Assembly (NCBI GenBank): GCA_025370845.1
Contig: JAMXFF010000062.1
Coordinates: 1-34,150, forward strand
DNA length: 34,150 nt
From: Laspinema palackyanum D2a
Lineage (GTDB): Bacteria > Cyanobacteriota > Cyanobacteriia > Cyanobacteriales > Laspinemataceae
Direction of reading: 5' to 3'
Of this stretch, positions 6,469-15,800 are shown piece by piece (position 1 is the first letter of the stretch; each line of letters opens with the position of its first letter). The notes below the pieces were generated by a model. It was given only the letters and a program-made list of their open reading frames with translations. It had not been told where the DNA came from and made no database searches. The position numbers were made by a program, and so were the translations under genes.

Positions 6469-7488
6469 TTACTCCTCGGATTCTGGCTGTGCTTTAACCG
6501 GGCGTGGTTTTGGCTTCGGCTTTTCCTTGCTCTGTTTGGCCTGTTTTTCCTTGGCCTTAGAGGGGGTGGCGTTTGCCGATATGGCGGTGGACTTTGACTT
6601 AGAGGGGTTGGCTTTAGAGGGGTTGGCCTTCTTTTTTTTCTGCTTTTGGACGGTGGCTTTATCGTCGTTAGATGCCTTGAAAAATTTGGGTGCTTTTTCT
6701 AAGGGTGGCGCGAGTAATGCCACAAACTCAAACCCGTCTTTCGCCGGGATAAACTTGGCTTTGAGTTGCAGAAACAGGGGACGACCTTGCTCCTCTTTTT
6801 CGAGTTTAGGGTTGAAACGGAATGGCTTAAAGGGCGCGTCTTTCCATATCAACGGCACATGGGTCGCTTTCATAAAATTGACCTTTTTCTTAGCCGCAAC
6901 TGCTTCATCTAATTTTTTCAAATTCTGGTGGATGGTTTCATCAAAATTGCGGAACACCGAGATGACCGGAACCCGACAAACTGGGATGAACTGCCACAAC
7001 CCCGACAACTTAAACTCAAAATCTTCTAGCTGCATGGAGATGGCGGAGGATGCCGGGTCTTTCTCAAAACCAACCAACTGAAAAGCAAGCTGATGGGGTT
7101 GGTCCTGCTTCGGGAAGTGCATCACCTTGGGATAAACAATGAGCCGTTGCGTTGTACTTCCCGACTGTTTTATCTCCAGTTTCAAGGCAACCATCGCCGA
7201 CATCAACCTGGGCTTAAACAAGAGTCGATATTCCTTACCCCCCACCGTCACTTTTGCCATAATACTCCCCTCCTCAAAGCTAACCTCACCGGGGAGGATG
7301 CCGACTGCTTGAAAAAATGCGCCCTTATGTTCTGGTTCCGTTTCCGTTTCCTGTTCCGTTGTTTCGGCAATTTCTAATTCGGCTGGCGGTTGAGTTGTTT
7401 CAACAGTTTCTAATTCGGTTGGCGGTTGAGTTGTTTCAGCAATTTCTAAATCGGCTGGCGTGGGTTTGAGTTGGGCTTTATCGCTCAT
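6469..7488 (-). CDS. Hypothetical plasmid protein with N-terminal 12-residue repeats, 339 aa
   Basis: Residues 14-49 contain three 12-residue units of the type LE(I/T)(A/V)ETTQPP(T/A)E, mirrored by a 36-bp DNA repeat at about 7368-7480. Residues 55-265 are a compact, hydrophobic, probably beta-rich domain (KVTVGGKEYRLLFKP...AMVALKLEIK...LIVYPKVMHFP...FQLVGFEKDP). Residues 275-339 are a Lys/Pro/Ser-rich tail. There is no signal peptide or membrane helix. Both ends are low complexity around one folded core, as in single-strand-binding or scaffold proteins, but no catalytic motif is seen and I cannot name the family. The gene is leftward and followed by the convergent end of the frameshifted gene. 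Confidence 0.6.
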   Translation of the reverse strand: MSDKAQLKPTPADLEIAETTQPPTELETVETTQPPAELEIAETTEQETETEPEHKGAFFQAVGILPGEVSFEEGSIMAKVTVGGKEYRLLFKPRLMSAMVALKLEIKQSGSTTQRLIVYPKVMHFPKQDQPHQLAFQLVGFEKDPASSAISMQLEDFEFKLSGLWQFIPVCRVPVISVFRNFDETIHQNLKKLDEAVAAKKKVNFMKATHVPLIWKDAPFKPFRFNPKLEKEEQGRPLFLQLKAKFIPAKDGFEFVALLAPPLEKAPKFFKASNDDKATVQKQKKKKANPSKANPSKSKSTAISANATPSKAKEKQAKQSKEKPKPKPRPVKAQPESEE

Positions 7489-7590
7489 TGTTAATGCTGG
7501 TTTTTCTTTGCTAGTATGATAACTAAATTTGCGGGATTTATTCCAAAGTCACCGAAGTTTTTCGGCTGGTTTCGATGTGACTATTGCCCT

Positions 7591-7652
7591 GAGTCGAGTA
7601 GCCACTCACCGGGTCGAAGCAACCAAAAAAAACCTCAACGGCTACTCAACTC
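7591..7652. repeat. Inverted repeat beside the integrase gene, possible recombination site
   Basis: GAGTCGAGTAGCC (7591-7603) and GGCTACTCAACTC (7640-7652) pair over 12 of 13 positions with a 36-base spacer containing an A-tract. The right arm ends ten bases from the integrase stop. Arms of this size around a spacer resemble core-type sites for tyrosine recombinases, but a transcript hairpin is also possible. Confidence 0.5.
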
Positions 7653-7662
7653 CAACGAGCTT

Positions 7663-8619
7663 TCAAAACTCCAGCTTCTGCACTGCCGCCCGCTTGGTCT
7701 CTTCCCCCCGCCGGTCATAGCGGGTGGTCGTTGTGGGTGAAGAATGACCGGCGAGTTGCTGCACCGTGAAGGGATCGACATCAGCAGCAAGGAGGTCAGT
7801 GCAGAACGTGCGTCTAAAATCATGGGGGGAACAGTGCTCGATTTGAGCGTGGGCCGCCAACTTCCGCACCACTTTGTACACCGTATCTGGAGTCAGCGCC
7901 TTGAGTTGGACTCTCCCAAATCGGTTGACCGGACAAAGCAACGGCCCGGGTTCGCGCCCTCTAACGAATAGCCAACTCTCCACAACCGGGACCAACTTAT
8001 CAGCCAGGTAAACTATCCTATCCTTGTCGCGCTTCCCCGCAATCACTTCGATAATCCCGGTGTCAGGATGGTAATGTTTCAATTGCAGATTAACTAACTC
8101 CTCTCGCCTCATGCCCGTACCGCGCAGGATGACAATCAAGGCCGCATCGCGCAGATTCAGAGGACTGACCGACTTTTGGCACTCATGGAGCATCGCCGCG
8201 AGTTCATCCGAGGCAATCGCCCGACCTTTCAAGTTTTTTTTAGGAACATCAATGCGGGGCAAATCCGCAGCCCGGGCATAGTCTTCATGGGACATTAACC
8301 CCAGCCGCCATGCTTCTTGGAGCGTTCGCCGCAGAGCACAGAGCATCTTGGCGGCAGTGGCGGGAGCCAACCGAGCCAACAAAGCCGAACGAACCGCAGC
8401 GGTGTGGTGGTAGCGCAACTTTGACCAGTCTAGGGTGAGGGCATCGCATGAGCCATTGGTGAGCAGTGCGGCAATGTAGTTGAGTGCTTGCCGCATGGTG
8501 ACTTGTGAAGTTTTGCCCAGACTGGCTAAATAAACCGCAGCCGGTTGTTGCGTGAGGGGGACTGGCTCCAGCAACCGCAACGGCTCGGATTCAAAAATAA
8601 ACTGTTGCAGGTCGTCCAT
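7663..8619 (-). CDS. Tyrosine recombinase / integrase, 318 aa
   Basis: The full catalytic set of the XerC/D-phage integrase family can be read: Arg171 in RGTGMRREELVNLQL, Lys196 or Lys198 in the beta hairpin IAGKRDKDRIVYL, His266 and Arg269 in SPHDFRRTFCTDLL, His292 in LAGHSSPTTTTRYDRRG, and the nucleophile Tyr301. Residues 20-115 form the helical core-binding domain (YLASLGKTSQVTMRQALNYI..). Length is normal and the gene is intact. Such enzymes resolve plasmid multimers or integrate elements. An inverted repeat directly downstream may be its site. Upstream is 330 bp of non-coding DNA, then a divergent RHH-like gene. Confidence 0.9.
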   Translation of the reverse strand: MDDLQQFIFESEPLRLLEPVPLTQQPAAVYLASLGKTSQVTMRQALNYIAALLTNGSCDALTLDWSKLRYHHTAAVRSALLARLAPATAAKMLCALRRTLQEAWRLGLMSHEDYARAADLPRIDVPKKNLKGRAIASDELAAMLHECQKSVSPLNLRDAALIVILRGTGMRREELVNLQLKHYHPDTGIIEVIAGKRDKDRIVYLADKLVPVVESWLFVRGREPGPLLCPVNRFGRVQLKALTPDTVYKVVRKLAAHAQIEHCSPHDFRRTFCTDLLAADVDPFTVQQLAGHSSPTTTTRYDRRGEETKRAAVQKLEF

Positions 8620-8949
8620 GACTCACCGCCAACGCATCCAACCATTTTAAGCAACTGGGGAACCCTATTCGTGAAGTGGCGGATAAAACTTAACAAGACT
8701 CTGTGGAACTGGCATTCTCAATTATCATTGGCTAACCATATCGTTTTGAGGGAGTTTAAACTCAATCCCTTGTCTACTGGGGGCGAAAGACTCTTCAACG
8801 GGTCCGGTCTTCCCGTAAACCTGAGCGCTAACTCCAGAGAGGCCCCTCAGAGGGGTTGTGCTGTCAGTAGCACTGAGAGAACACTAACTGAATGCCCCGG
8901 ACGAGCGGTATGATGGGAGGTTAAGGCACGACTACAGCACGGTTAAAGC
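8620..8949. other. 330-bp divergent intergenic region
   Basis: It separates the leftward integrase gene from a rightward RHH-type gene and should hold both promoters. A small hairpin CCCCT-cag-AGGGG lies at 8843-8855. No convincing promoter or open frame was found. Confidence 0.4.
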
Positions 8950-9405
8950 ATGGCAACACCAACGAAACGGATTGTGGGCTATTTGCCGGTGGAGTACCAC
9001 AACCGGCTCCGGCAGTACATGGAGGAGGAAAACCTGGGCGAGAGTGCGGCCCTGGTCCAAATCTTGCGCGAGTTTTTTGATGGCAGACAGCAGAATCCTG
9101 AACTCGAATCGCTGCGAGGGCAACTGACTCAGTTGCAGCAACGGGTGGCGGTGGTGGAAGCTGTGCTGAGTTCCGGGGGCAGAGGCGGCAGGGGACGGAG
9201 CCAGATGCCGGTGATGTCTGAACCGATTAAGCCCAAGGCACTGACCACAGCAGAACTGGCGGAACGATTGAAGGTGACACCCCAGGAAGTTGGCGAAGCG
9301 GTGACCCAAGGTGTCGAGGATTTTAAAAAATGGAGCCGCAGTCGGGACCCAGCTTTGATCCGCTGGGAAAAACGCGGCGAGTTGTTTCACCAGGTGGAGC
9401 GGTGA
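8950..9405 (+). CDS. Plasmid DNA-binding protein: RHH-like N-terminus, coiled coil, HTH-like C-terminus, 151 aa
   Basis: Residues 5-43 (TKRIVGYLPVEYHNRLRQYM then EENLGESAALVQILREFF) have the strand-helix-helix pattern of RHH proteins. Residues 51-75 (LESLRGQLTQLQQRVAVVEAV) form a coiled coil. After a Gly/Arg linker, residues 97-125 (ALTTAELAERLKVTPQEVGE and AVTQG) resemble a small helix-turn-helix (LTxAELAxRLxVxPxxV), and the end is basic/aromatic (FKKWSRSRDP...RWEKRG). This three-part layout is frequent among cyanobacterial plasmid proteins thought to bind DNA. The role, partition or transcription control, is not determined. Confidence 0.6.
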   Translation: MATPTKRIVGYLPVEYHNRLRQYMEEENLGESAALVQILREFFDGRQQNPELESLRGQLTQLQQRVAVVEAVLSSGGRGGRGRSQMPVMSEPIKPKALTTAELAERLKVTPQEVGEAVTQGVEDFKKWSRSRDPALIRWEKRGELFHQVER

Positions 9406-9431
9406 GTCGGTTGGGTTGCCGATCGCTTCCA

Positions 9432-9447
9432 GCATAGCTTGCTTACC
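9432..9447 (-). repeat. Dispersed repeat, copy 3 (minus orientation)
   Basis: GCATAGCTTGCTTACC, the reverse complement of GGTAAGCAAGCTATGC. Intergenic, 27 bases after the 151-residue gene. Confidence 0.55.
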
Positions 9448-9530
9448 GCTTGTGAACGAATAGAGCCAAACTTCCAGGGTTTACAGTTTTCTAGGCTAGT
9501 GTTGAGTTGTGCTTTTTGCCCCAAGCCTCC

Positions 9531-9549
9531 GGCATAGCTGATGCTTACC
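9531..9549 (-). repeat. Dispersed repeat, copy 4 (minus orientation)
   Basis: GGCATAGCTGATGCTTACC, the reverse complement of GGTAAGCATCAGCTATGCC. It lies 39 bases before the ParA remnant. Confidence 0.6.
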
Positions 9550-9587
9550 GCGAAGCTTCTCCTTAAGGAGAATCACCTATTGAAGGA

Positions 9588-9686
9588 ATGCCCATCATAG
9601 AAGCTAAGGGCTGCAATGCCAAAGAAGCCGCCAGCGATTACCAGAAAGTAGCCGATGAACTCCTGCGCGAGTGGGGTTCTAAATGA
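9588..9686 (+). pseudogene. Probable ParA C-terminal remnant, 32 aa
   Basis: The open segment MPIIEAKGCNAKEAASDYQK followed by VADELLREWGSK resembles the last helix of ParA/Soj-type partition ATPases (G-P-I-xEA...N-A-K-E-A-xDYxxLAxELLxxW). A TAA lies a few codons upstream, so the rest of ParA, including its Walker motifs, is missing. The TGA overlaps the ATG of the next gene (ATGA), as expected for a parA-partner operon. The assignment rests on one short segment. A repeat copy just upstream may mark the deletion edge. Confidence 0.4.
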
Positions 9687-9970
9687 TTAAACGGCGCAGC
9701 CTCTGTGATGTAGTGAACCCGAAATTAACAGAACCGACACCGGCGGCAAAATCAGAACCGTCACCCGAACCGTCACCCAAAAAGTCCAAATCGAAATCTG
9801 ATCCGAAGGCAGTCTTGCATTATCTGACCCTTGTTCGCAAAGAGACCCGGTTGAAAGAGGATCCGTCTAACGAACTTAGCCAACTTTTTAGAAAACTAAA
9901 CCGCCAGCGTTTAAGCACCCCCGGTAAGTACAGCCATGCCGGAGGCGATCGCATCACAGAAAAGAGCTGA
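9683..9970 (+). CDS. Small basic partner gene behind the ParA remnant, 95 aa
   Basis: The ATG overlaps the stop of the ParA remnant. The N-terminal part has a Pro/Glu/Ser/Lys-rich linker (PTPAAKSEPSPEPSPKKSKS), then a helical segment (DPKAVLHYLTLVRKETRLKE, LSQLFRKLNRQR). In intact loci this position holds the small ParB-like DNA-binding partner. The last 18 residues (from about STPGKYSHAGG) are encoded by the dispersed repeat at 9923-9940 and a HIP1 site, so the original C-terminus has been replaced by repeat sequence. Confidence 0.45.
   Translation: MIKRRSLCDVVNPKLTEPTPAAKSEPSPEPSPKKSKSKSDPKAVLHYLTLVRKETRLKEDPSNELSQLFRKLNRQRLSTPGKYSHAGGDRITEKS
9923..9940 (+). repeat. Dispersed repeat, copy 5, inside a gene tail
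   Basis: GGTAAGTACAGCCATGCC followed by GGAGGCGATCGC. It encodes part of the C-terminus of the 95-residue gene. Confidence 0.5.
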
Positions 9971-10067
9971 TTCGGGTAGCAGTTGATTTGCTCCTCTTGG
10001 GGGGAGTGTAGCAACAAAAAGCCTGCGGTCTGGATGAAGCTGATGTCCCCGACATCTCAGCCAATTG

Positions 10068-12860
10068 CTATTCATCCAGAGAACCCTCTGAGTCCTCTGA
10101 TGAATCAATCGGATCTTTGCCACTAACAGCATACTCTTTAGCTAAAGTGGCAAACAGAAACGGAAAGGGCAAAGAAACCTCATCTGCAAAATAGGGCCAG
10201 CGGTCTCTGAGATTATGGATGAAACAAGCCAATTTTTCAGCCTTTATGCTAGGGGAATGAAGCACTGCTATCTCTAGGAATTTTCGGCTTCCAGCAGGTC
10301 GGCTGCCATTATCAAGTCGAGATTCTGACTTGCGTAATAAGTCCTGTTCACTATTGGACGACTTCCTAAGACTGAGGTACAAATCAGTCTCCCCACTATC
10401 ACATACATATGGCCAAGAGAATAAACCTTTAGTTCTAGTGCCGGGAGAACCCTTGACAATACCAACAGGAACTTCGCCGTTGTCTGCAACTCGCAACCGC
10501 GCAAGCCACAAGCGATTTTGTTCTGCTTCTGTCTGAATATGTTGTTTCAGTTCGTTGGGCAAATTGTTGGCGGGTAGTTTGGGGTTTTGTAACCATGTCA
10601 AAATCTTGCGGGCGTTTTGTGCTTCTGCCATGAAAAGTACGTGGGGTAATTCATCATTTTCTACTGAAGTGCTTAAGCAATCGCGCAAGCAATCAGCTAT
10701 GAATTTATTAATAAGCTGCTGTTCGAGCTTTTGTTTATTATTTGAATATTCTTCGCCGCTATCTCCAGTAGCTTCAGAGTGGTAGGTATCCACGTCCCAT
10801 TTTTCAGTAACCAGGGAGCTCAGTCCAACAGGATATGATACCCATCCTTGTGTCAGCCATAAAGAAGGGGTGGTAACTTGTACAATTCCCTTGACTGGAT
10901 TAACTCGCACCATTAATGCCACATTAACAGGTGTGTTGCTCGCTGTTGTTTTGCGAGTACGACGTAGGAGATGAAAGCAAGTCAGCCACAAGTTAGAATT
11001 GGTGATACCATCTTTTTTTACGTCAATTAAAGGTGCAGGCAGAACTCCAAATTGTCGTAACAAATCGGAGACCGCTTTTTGTAATCGGTTACAATCATTT
11101 TTGTTGAGCGATTCTTTCTGTTTTTCTAGGGAAGTTGTCAGGGAATAAATATGTTGATTAACGTAACCGGCTTGCATGGCTCCAATTCTTAATGCCAACT
11201 TCGGATCTGACTCAGGGGGGAAGAAAGATTTCTTGGGTTTTATTTCAATTAATGCCCCGCCTATTCCTTGAACTTTTGGAAGAGATGAGATAATCTGCGA
11301 TACACGCTCATTGATTAAATTAATGCGCCGTTGTTGTGGGGTGTTGCCTTTGACTGATGGATTATCTACATCAAGCCTCTGCGTCAAACCTTGAACGTGC
11401 TGGCTTTTAATCCGCAGAGAACCCAATGAGCCTTCATAGATAGCTTCTTCCCCTTGTATTTCTAAGTTATAAACCTGAGCATCCCCTTTTTGGGACAAGC
11501 CAAGTAAATCACAAATTTCAGCAATGAGCGCATCGCGGCATTGTTTGGTTTCCCACAGAATAAATAGGGTGTGTAACGGGTTTTCAATAGGTCGGAATAG
11601 AGCTTTTCTAGCTATTTCAGGACGGAGCATTGGAGTATCTAAATGCTCCCGGGTTTTGTCTTTTTTGTTTTTCGGCTTTTCTATTTTCCATAATGGATTT
11701 GCTCCACTTAAAACTTTCTGAAATTTTCCGACTCGCTGAAGAGCGGAATTTCCCTTGACCAATTTATTTTGAATGGCTTCATCCAAACTCGATAAATCTT
11801 GCGGACTTATCCCGCGAAGGCAAGGGAGTTTTCCCCAGGTCGTATGGTAAGATATTGCTACCTGCATTCCGCAGGGTTCTTCTCCAAAACTGGACCATTG
11901 ATATTGGGGTTCAAAAGCTAAGTTGTGAGGTTCAGGAAGTAAAGAATCGTTAATTTTTAGAAGCTCATTAATGGCTCTTGACCATCTGGGGTTTCTCCCA
12001 TTTTGTGTCATGACTTGCTTGATTCGTAGAGGCATAAAACAGAAAGGCTGGCGAATCCCATCTAACCACCGACGATTATCCCCAATATAGGCAGTAGCAC
12101 CTTTATAGGGGAATTTCGAGAAAGGCTCAACAATCCACTGCCGGATTGAAAGTTGATGGTAAATCATAGGCTCTTTGCGCCAAGGAACTGTTTGCAGTTT
12201 GAAACGAATAACAAAGGAGATATGGGCTGTACCGACTTGTTGATTTCTCTCAATCAGCGAAACGGGATGAGGAGGCCATGACATCAATTCAGAACCTTGA
12301 TTGATGCTAACCACTCGGTAGAAGGTAAGTTCATACTGATTGTTAACCCCAAAGCCAACTTGGGGATTTTTAAGAAATTCAGTCGCTAGGTAATCTGGAA
12401 TAGCTTGGAAGCGCATATCCCCGTAGGGGGTCTCTGGGGGATGCAGCAGAGAATAAGTTTGGGGAGCTTCCCAATGCCAAGCACTATGATCTAGCTGTTC
12501 GAGAATCGACTCGACTTCCTCCTCTCCCAAACAGTCGCTAAACTCTTCTCGCAGCCAATCTTTAATGAATTCAGGCAAGTCTGATAGGTCCGCAGTTTCT
12601 GTGGCAAACACCCAAGGTACACCCGGACGTTGCCAGCCTTGACGCGCTGTCTGGATAATTTTCGGGAAGCTAGCAGCTATAATCGGATCAAGAGAGCTGC
12701 TTGGTACAGACGGATAGCCTTTACCAAGCAGCTTGACGCGCTTTTGTGCCAGAGATTTAGCAACTTGCTGCCACGCCGTAGGAACCTGAAGGGAAAAGAG
12801 AGTGTATTGCAGTTCTTTGGTGATTTTCCAGGCTCCAGGGAGGATTGTTTTAAATGTCAT
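10068..12860 (-). CDS. pPIWI_RE-family prokaryotic Argonaute-like protein, 930 aa
   Basis: Third gene of the operon. The C-terminal half has the marks of the pPIWI_RE RNase H-like module: GGALIEIKP at 534-542 with Glu539, then SDPKLALRIGAMQAGYVNQH at 551-570 with the conserved DPKxAxR and Arg558. The family is named for this Arg and Glu. Further on are LARLRVADNGEVPVG (786-800), LFSWPYVCDSGETDLYLSL (813-831) and HNLRDRWPYFADEVSLPFPF (882-901), followed by a helix ending in LAKEYAV, as in the PIWI C-terminus. The N-terminal 400 residues should be the family-specific X/MID-like region. Such proteins are predicted to bind guide nucleic acid or R-loops in defence against invading DNA. The ATG overlaps the helicase gene by 11 bases. 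Length is normal and the gene is intact. Confidence 0.85.
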   Translation of the reverse strand: MTFKTILPGAWKITKELQYTLFSLQVPTAWQQVAKSLAQKRVKLLGKGYPSVPSSSLDPIIAASFPKIIQTARQGWQRPGVPWVFATETADLSDLPEFIKDWLREEFSDCLGEEEVESILEQLDHSAWHWEAPQTYSLLHPPETPYGDMRFQAIPDYLATEFLKNPQVGFGVNNQYELTFYRVVSINQGSELMSWPPHPVSLIERNQQVGTAHISFVIRFKLQTVPWRKEPMIYHQLSIRQWIVEPFSKFPYKGATAYIGDNRRWLDGIRQPFCFMPLRIKQVMTQNGRNPRWSRAINELLKINDSLLPEPHNLAFEPQYQWSSFGEEPCGMQVAISYHTTWGKLPCLRGISPQDLSSLDEAIQNKLVKGNSALQRVGKFQKVLSGANPLWKIEKPKNKKDKTREHLDTPMLRPEIARKALFRPIENPLHTLFILWETKQCRDALIAEICDLLGLSQKGDAQVYNLEIQGEEAIYEGSLGSLRIKSQHVQGLTQRLDVDNPSVKGNTPQQRRINLINERVSQIISSLPKVQGIGGALIEIKPKKSFFPPESDPKLALRIGAMQAGYVNQHIYSLTTSLEKQKESLNKNDCNRLQKAVSDLLRQFGVLPAPLIDVKKDGITNSNLWLTCFHLLRRTRKTTASNTPVNVALMVRVNPVKGIVQVTTPSLWLTQGWVSYPVGLSSLVTEKWDVDTYHSEATGDSGEEYSNNKQKLEQQLINKFIADCLRDCLSTSVENDELPHVLFMAEAQNARKILTWLQNPKLPANNLPNELKQHIQTEAEQNRLWLARLRVADNGEVPVGIVKGSPGTRTKGLFSWPYVCDSGETDLYLSLRKSSNSEQDLLRKSESRLDNGSRPAGSRKFLEIAVLHSPSIKAEKLACFIHNLRDRWPYFADEVSLPFPFLFATLAKEYAVSGKDPIDSSEDSEGSLDE

Positions 12861-15800
12861 AGCGTAATTCCTTTGTGTGTTTTAGTGCAGTAAAAAAAGC
12901 TCCATAAAGCGCAAGCGCTAAGGTTCTATCGCTCGGTCGTTTTTCTTCTCCCTCAACCGAAAGTTGAAGATTTTTGATAATTCCTACTAAAAGTGATGTA
13001 GCTTGACTGTCTAATTCACCTTCAGCGGATCGGGGTGCAAACTTGACGTCCAAAAAATGAACAATACAAGGGACGCCTCCTCGTACTAACCGTCCAATGA
13101 TTTGCCAAATACTAACTAATTGACTCCAGCAAAGCACACCTCTTTCCTCATCATTTAACTGCGGAAAAGACATGGCACGACAGCTCAGGTCAAGCATCTT
13201 GGCCACTGCATACTTGTAAACCTCATCCTCCATGTTTACTAGGTTAAGAAGGTCTCCGCGCCGTTGAATTGGTTCGTAGAGAGCAGAATTAGAAATGTTT
13301 TCTAGCGCCCAATTGTTAAGTTGCTGGACGGTAGTTTGCCAATCATCGGGGGTGGGCATAGGTCTACATAAGAATACTGCTGCACCAAATGCAGCTATTT
13401 GGCTATCGTTGAGAATGTTATGACCTCGCTCTAAGGCCATTAAAGGTGCTACTACAATCTGGGTAGGGAGTTGATTCAGATCTCGAATTTTACCCCGGCG
13501 AATTCCACTCAAATGAGTGGGAGCATTATCGCGACGAAGAACTTTAATTTTTTCAAGATTCTCAACTCGATAAACCCGGTTTAAAACCGACTCAACTAAC
13601 TCTGCTTCATCATAACTATTGGTAATAAAGAGGACCCTCTCTCGCTGACCCCAGCGCTGTGGGTCAATCTGTCCTTTTTTGTTTAATTCCTCCAATAATT
13701 CATCGAGAAAACTCTTAGCTTGTCCAGGTCTATTACAGATAGCCTTAACCATTTCTTCAGCATTATTTTTCCGCACAGCAGGAGGTTGTCCTGATAGAGC
13801 GATGTACCTCCCTGCGCTCTGTTGCGGTCTAAAGAAAAACTCGCTGTCGTCAATTCCCGCATCACCTGCTCTGTCATTAGTTGGCGCTGGTTCTAGTAAG
13901 ACTGTAGGTTTTTTCTGAATGTGATAAGTTGGAGTACCCGGAGCATAGCTCGTGCCTGAAATCAGCACTGTATGGGGACCCTCCCAACCGTCAACAGCCC
14001 AAAGAGTGGGAAAATTGAGAAGCAAGAAGCGACCCACCCCAACATAACGAAAATACTCCAATTTCCCACCTTTTTTGCTGCCGCGATCTGGTGTATATTT
14101 AAAACCCAAAATATTACCTACTGGGGCAGATGGTAGAACCGGCAGGTAGTCGCGAGGCGGGCGATACACTAGGGAAAGGCTGGTGTCGTGCAAATCAATA
14201 ATGCCGGTCCGCATTAAAGCACTTAAATGGTCAACCAGAAAAGCTAACCGATTCGTCAGCACTGCTACGAGAATGGCAAAATACAAATGGCCTTTTACCT
14301 CCTCAAACTTACTTTCGGTGACATAAATTCCCGAGGATTCAAGCCACTTATTTAGCCAATCCGCCACATCATCTAATGCTACTCGCTCGTTTTCTGCACT
14401 TAATAGGGTAAAAGCCAGATCCGAAAGTTCACCTCCCTTGCGTCGGTTGAGGGGAGCTTGCAAAAAATTCTCTACGGTCTGCAATAGCTGTTTGCGCCGC
14501 TGACGTTCCTTTTCTGGTGGTAACCCCGCTTCAATCCGTTTTATCCGTTGTTGGCTGCTTTCTTTGCGGGTTAGTTTAGTGTTGGGTTTCTGTAGATCTG
14601 TGTCTGGTAGAGTTTCGAGGAGATCCCGGATAATGTGGGAAAATACGGAACGGCCAGTGAAGGGATTTGAACCTAACCATTCAACCAGTTTGGGTTGACT
14701 GTGCAGTTTGGGCAGAATAATGTCAGTTGCAATTTGAGCATAGTCGTTTGCTTTTTTTGCAACAGCAACTAATTCAGCCCCCATCCGGCGTCGGTCGGAA
14801 TTATAAATTGCTGTAGCAAATTTGAGTCCCAGTTTATTTAATAATGAGTTTCCTGAAGAATCAACTAATACTTCATCAGGAGCAAAGGCTTCATCAAATT
14901 GCACCTGTACCCGGTCTGCTTCGTCAATAAATAAAAAATTACATTCACGGTAAACGGCTTCAGCAAACGTAAGTTTTTCATCAAAAACTTGGCGGGGTAC
15001 GCGGCTATGAATGAAACTAGCCGTCGTTAATACCCACACTAAAGATTCCGCGATGTCTCGTTCCAAATCGTGGCGCGGGCATTGGTAATAAAAAGGGCAA
15101 GTATATTTATCTTCAGTCTCGCCTTCCTCCCAGTCTTTTAATTTTTTTGAGTCTCTCTCCAATGCCTCTTTAGTTTCTGTGACTTTTTGATAAAGGTTGT
15201 GGCAGGGTTCTGAACCAAATTCCCAATTATCCTCTGATTGGACTAAAGCAAGCAACGGACAGACAGGGCTAAACCACCGCCATGCTGGATGAACAGCACC
15301 TTGTTCAATTTCCTCCCCCTGTGTTGCTAAAATTGGTTCGTAGACTTTTTCTAATTGTTGTGAACGCTCACTCCCCAGTATAGGAGTAGCACGAACTCCT
15401 AGTCCATGCCAAAAGAGGGAGGCGAGGCGCACGGCTGCCACCACATCATTGACGATTAAGGCACAGCGATATCCTTGCTTGGCAAAATGGTAAATCAGAA
15501 TTTCAAGAAGGGTAGATTTGCCAACATTTAATAAGCCCACAATATGTACGAGTTGATTTATTTCCAGTTCCACCCCGGGATGAAAATCATCCCTAATTTC
15601 GTCATAAAGACGTAAGGAAATCCCTTGAAGTCGGGTATAATAATTTTCGGAATTGCACCCGGATTTAGCCAGAGAAGTATCCATTTCTTGGGCTGAAATC
15701 TGTAATTCCTCTAAGGTAATAGTCTGGGACGCATTCTCCGGAGTGCGCGTGCGTTGAAAAACCACCTGTGGTGAGGATGGAAGATGAGAAATAGTTGGGG

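Noticed and set aside
6527-7081. 184-codon rightward frame opposite the 339-residue gene
   Set aside because: It is the shadow of the leftward gene's Lys-rich tail; Phe/Leu-rich composition, no start signal.
9911-10132. 73-codon leftward frame after the pPIWI_RE gene
   Set aside because: It overlaps the end of the pPIWI_RE gene in another frame and has no protein-like character.
10068-12860. pPIWI_RE protein as a classical long Argonaute
   Set aside because: No catalytic DEDX tetrad, PAZ or MID signature was seen; the Arg/Glu motif and the helicase and nuclease partners fit pPIWI_RE instead.
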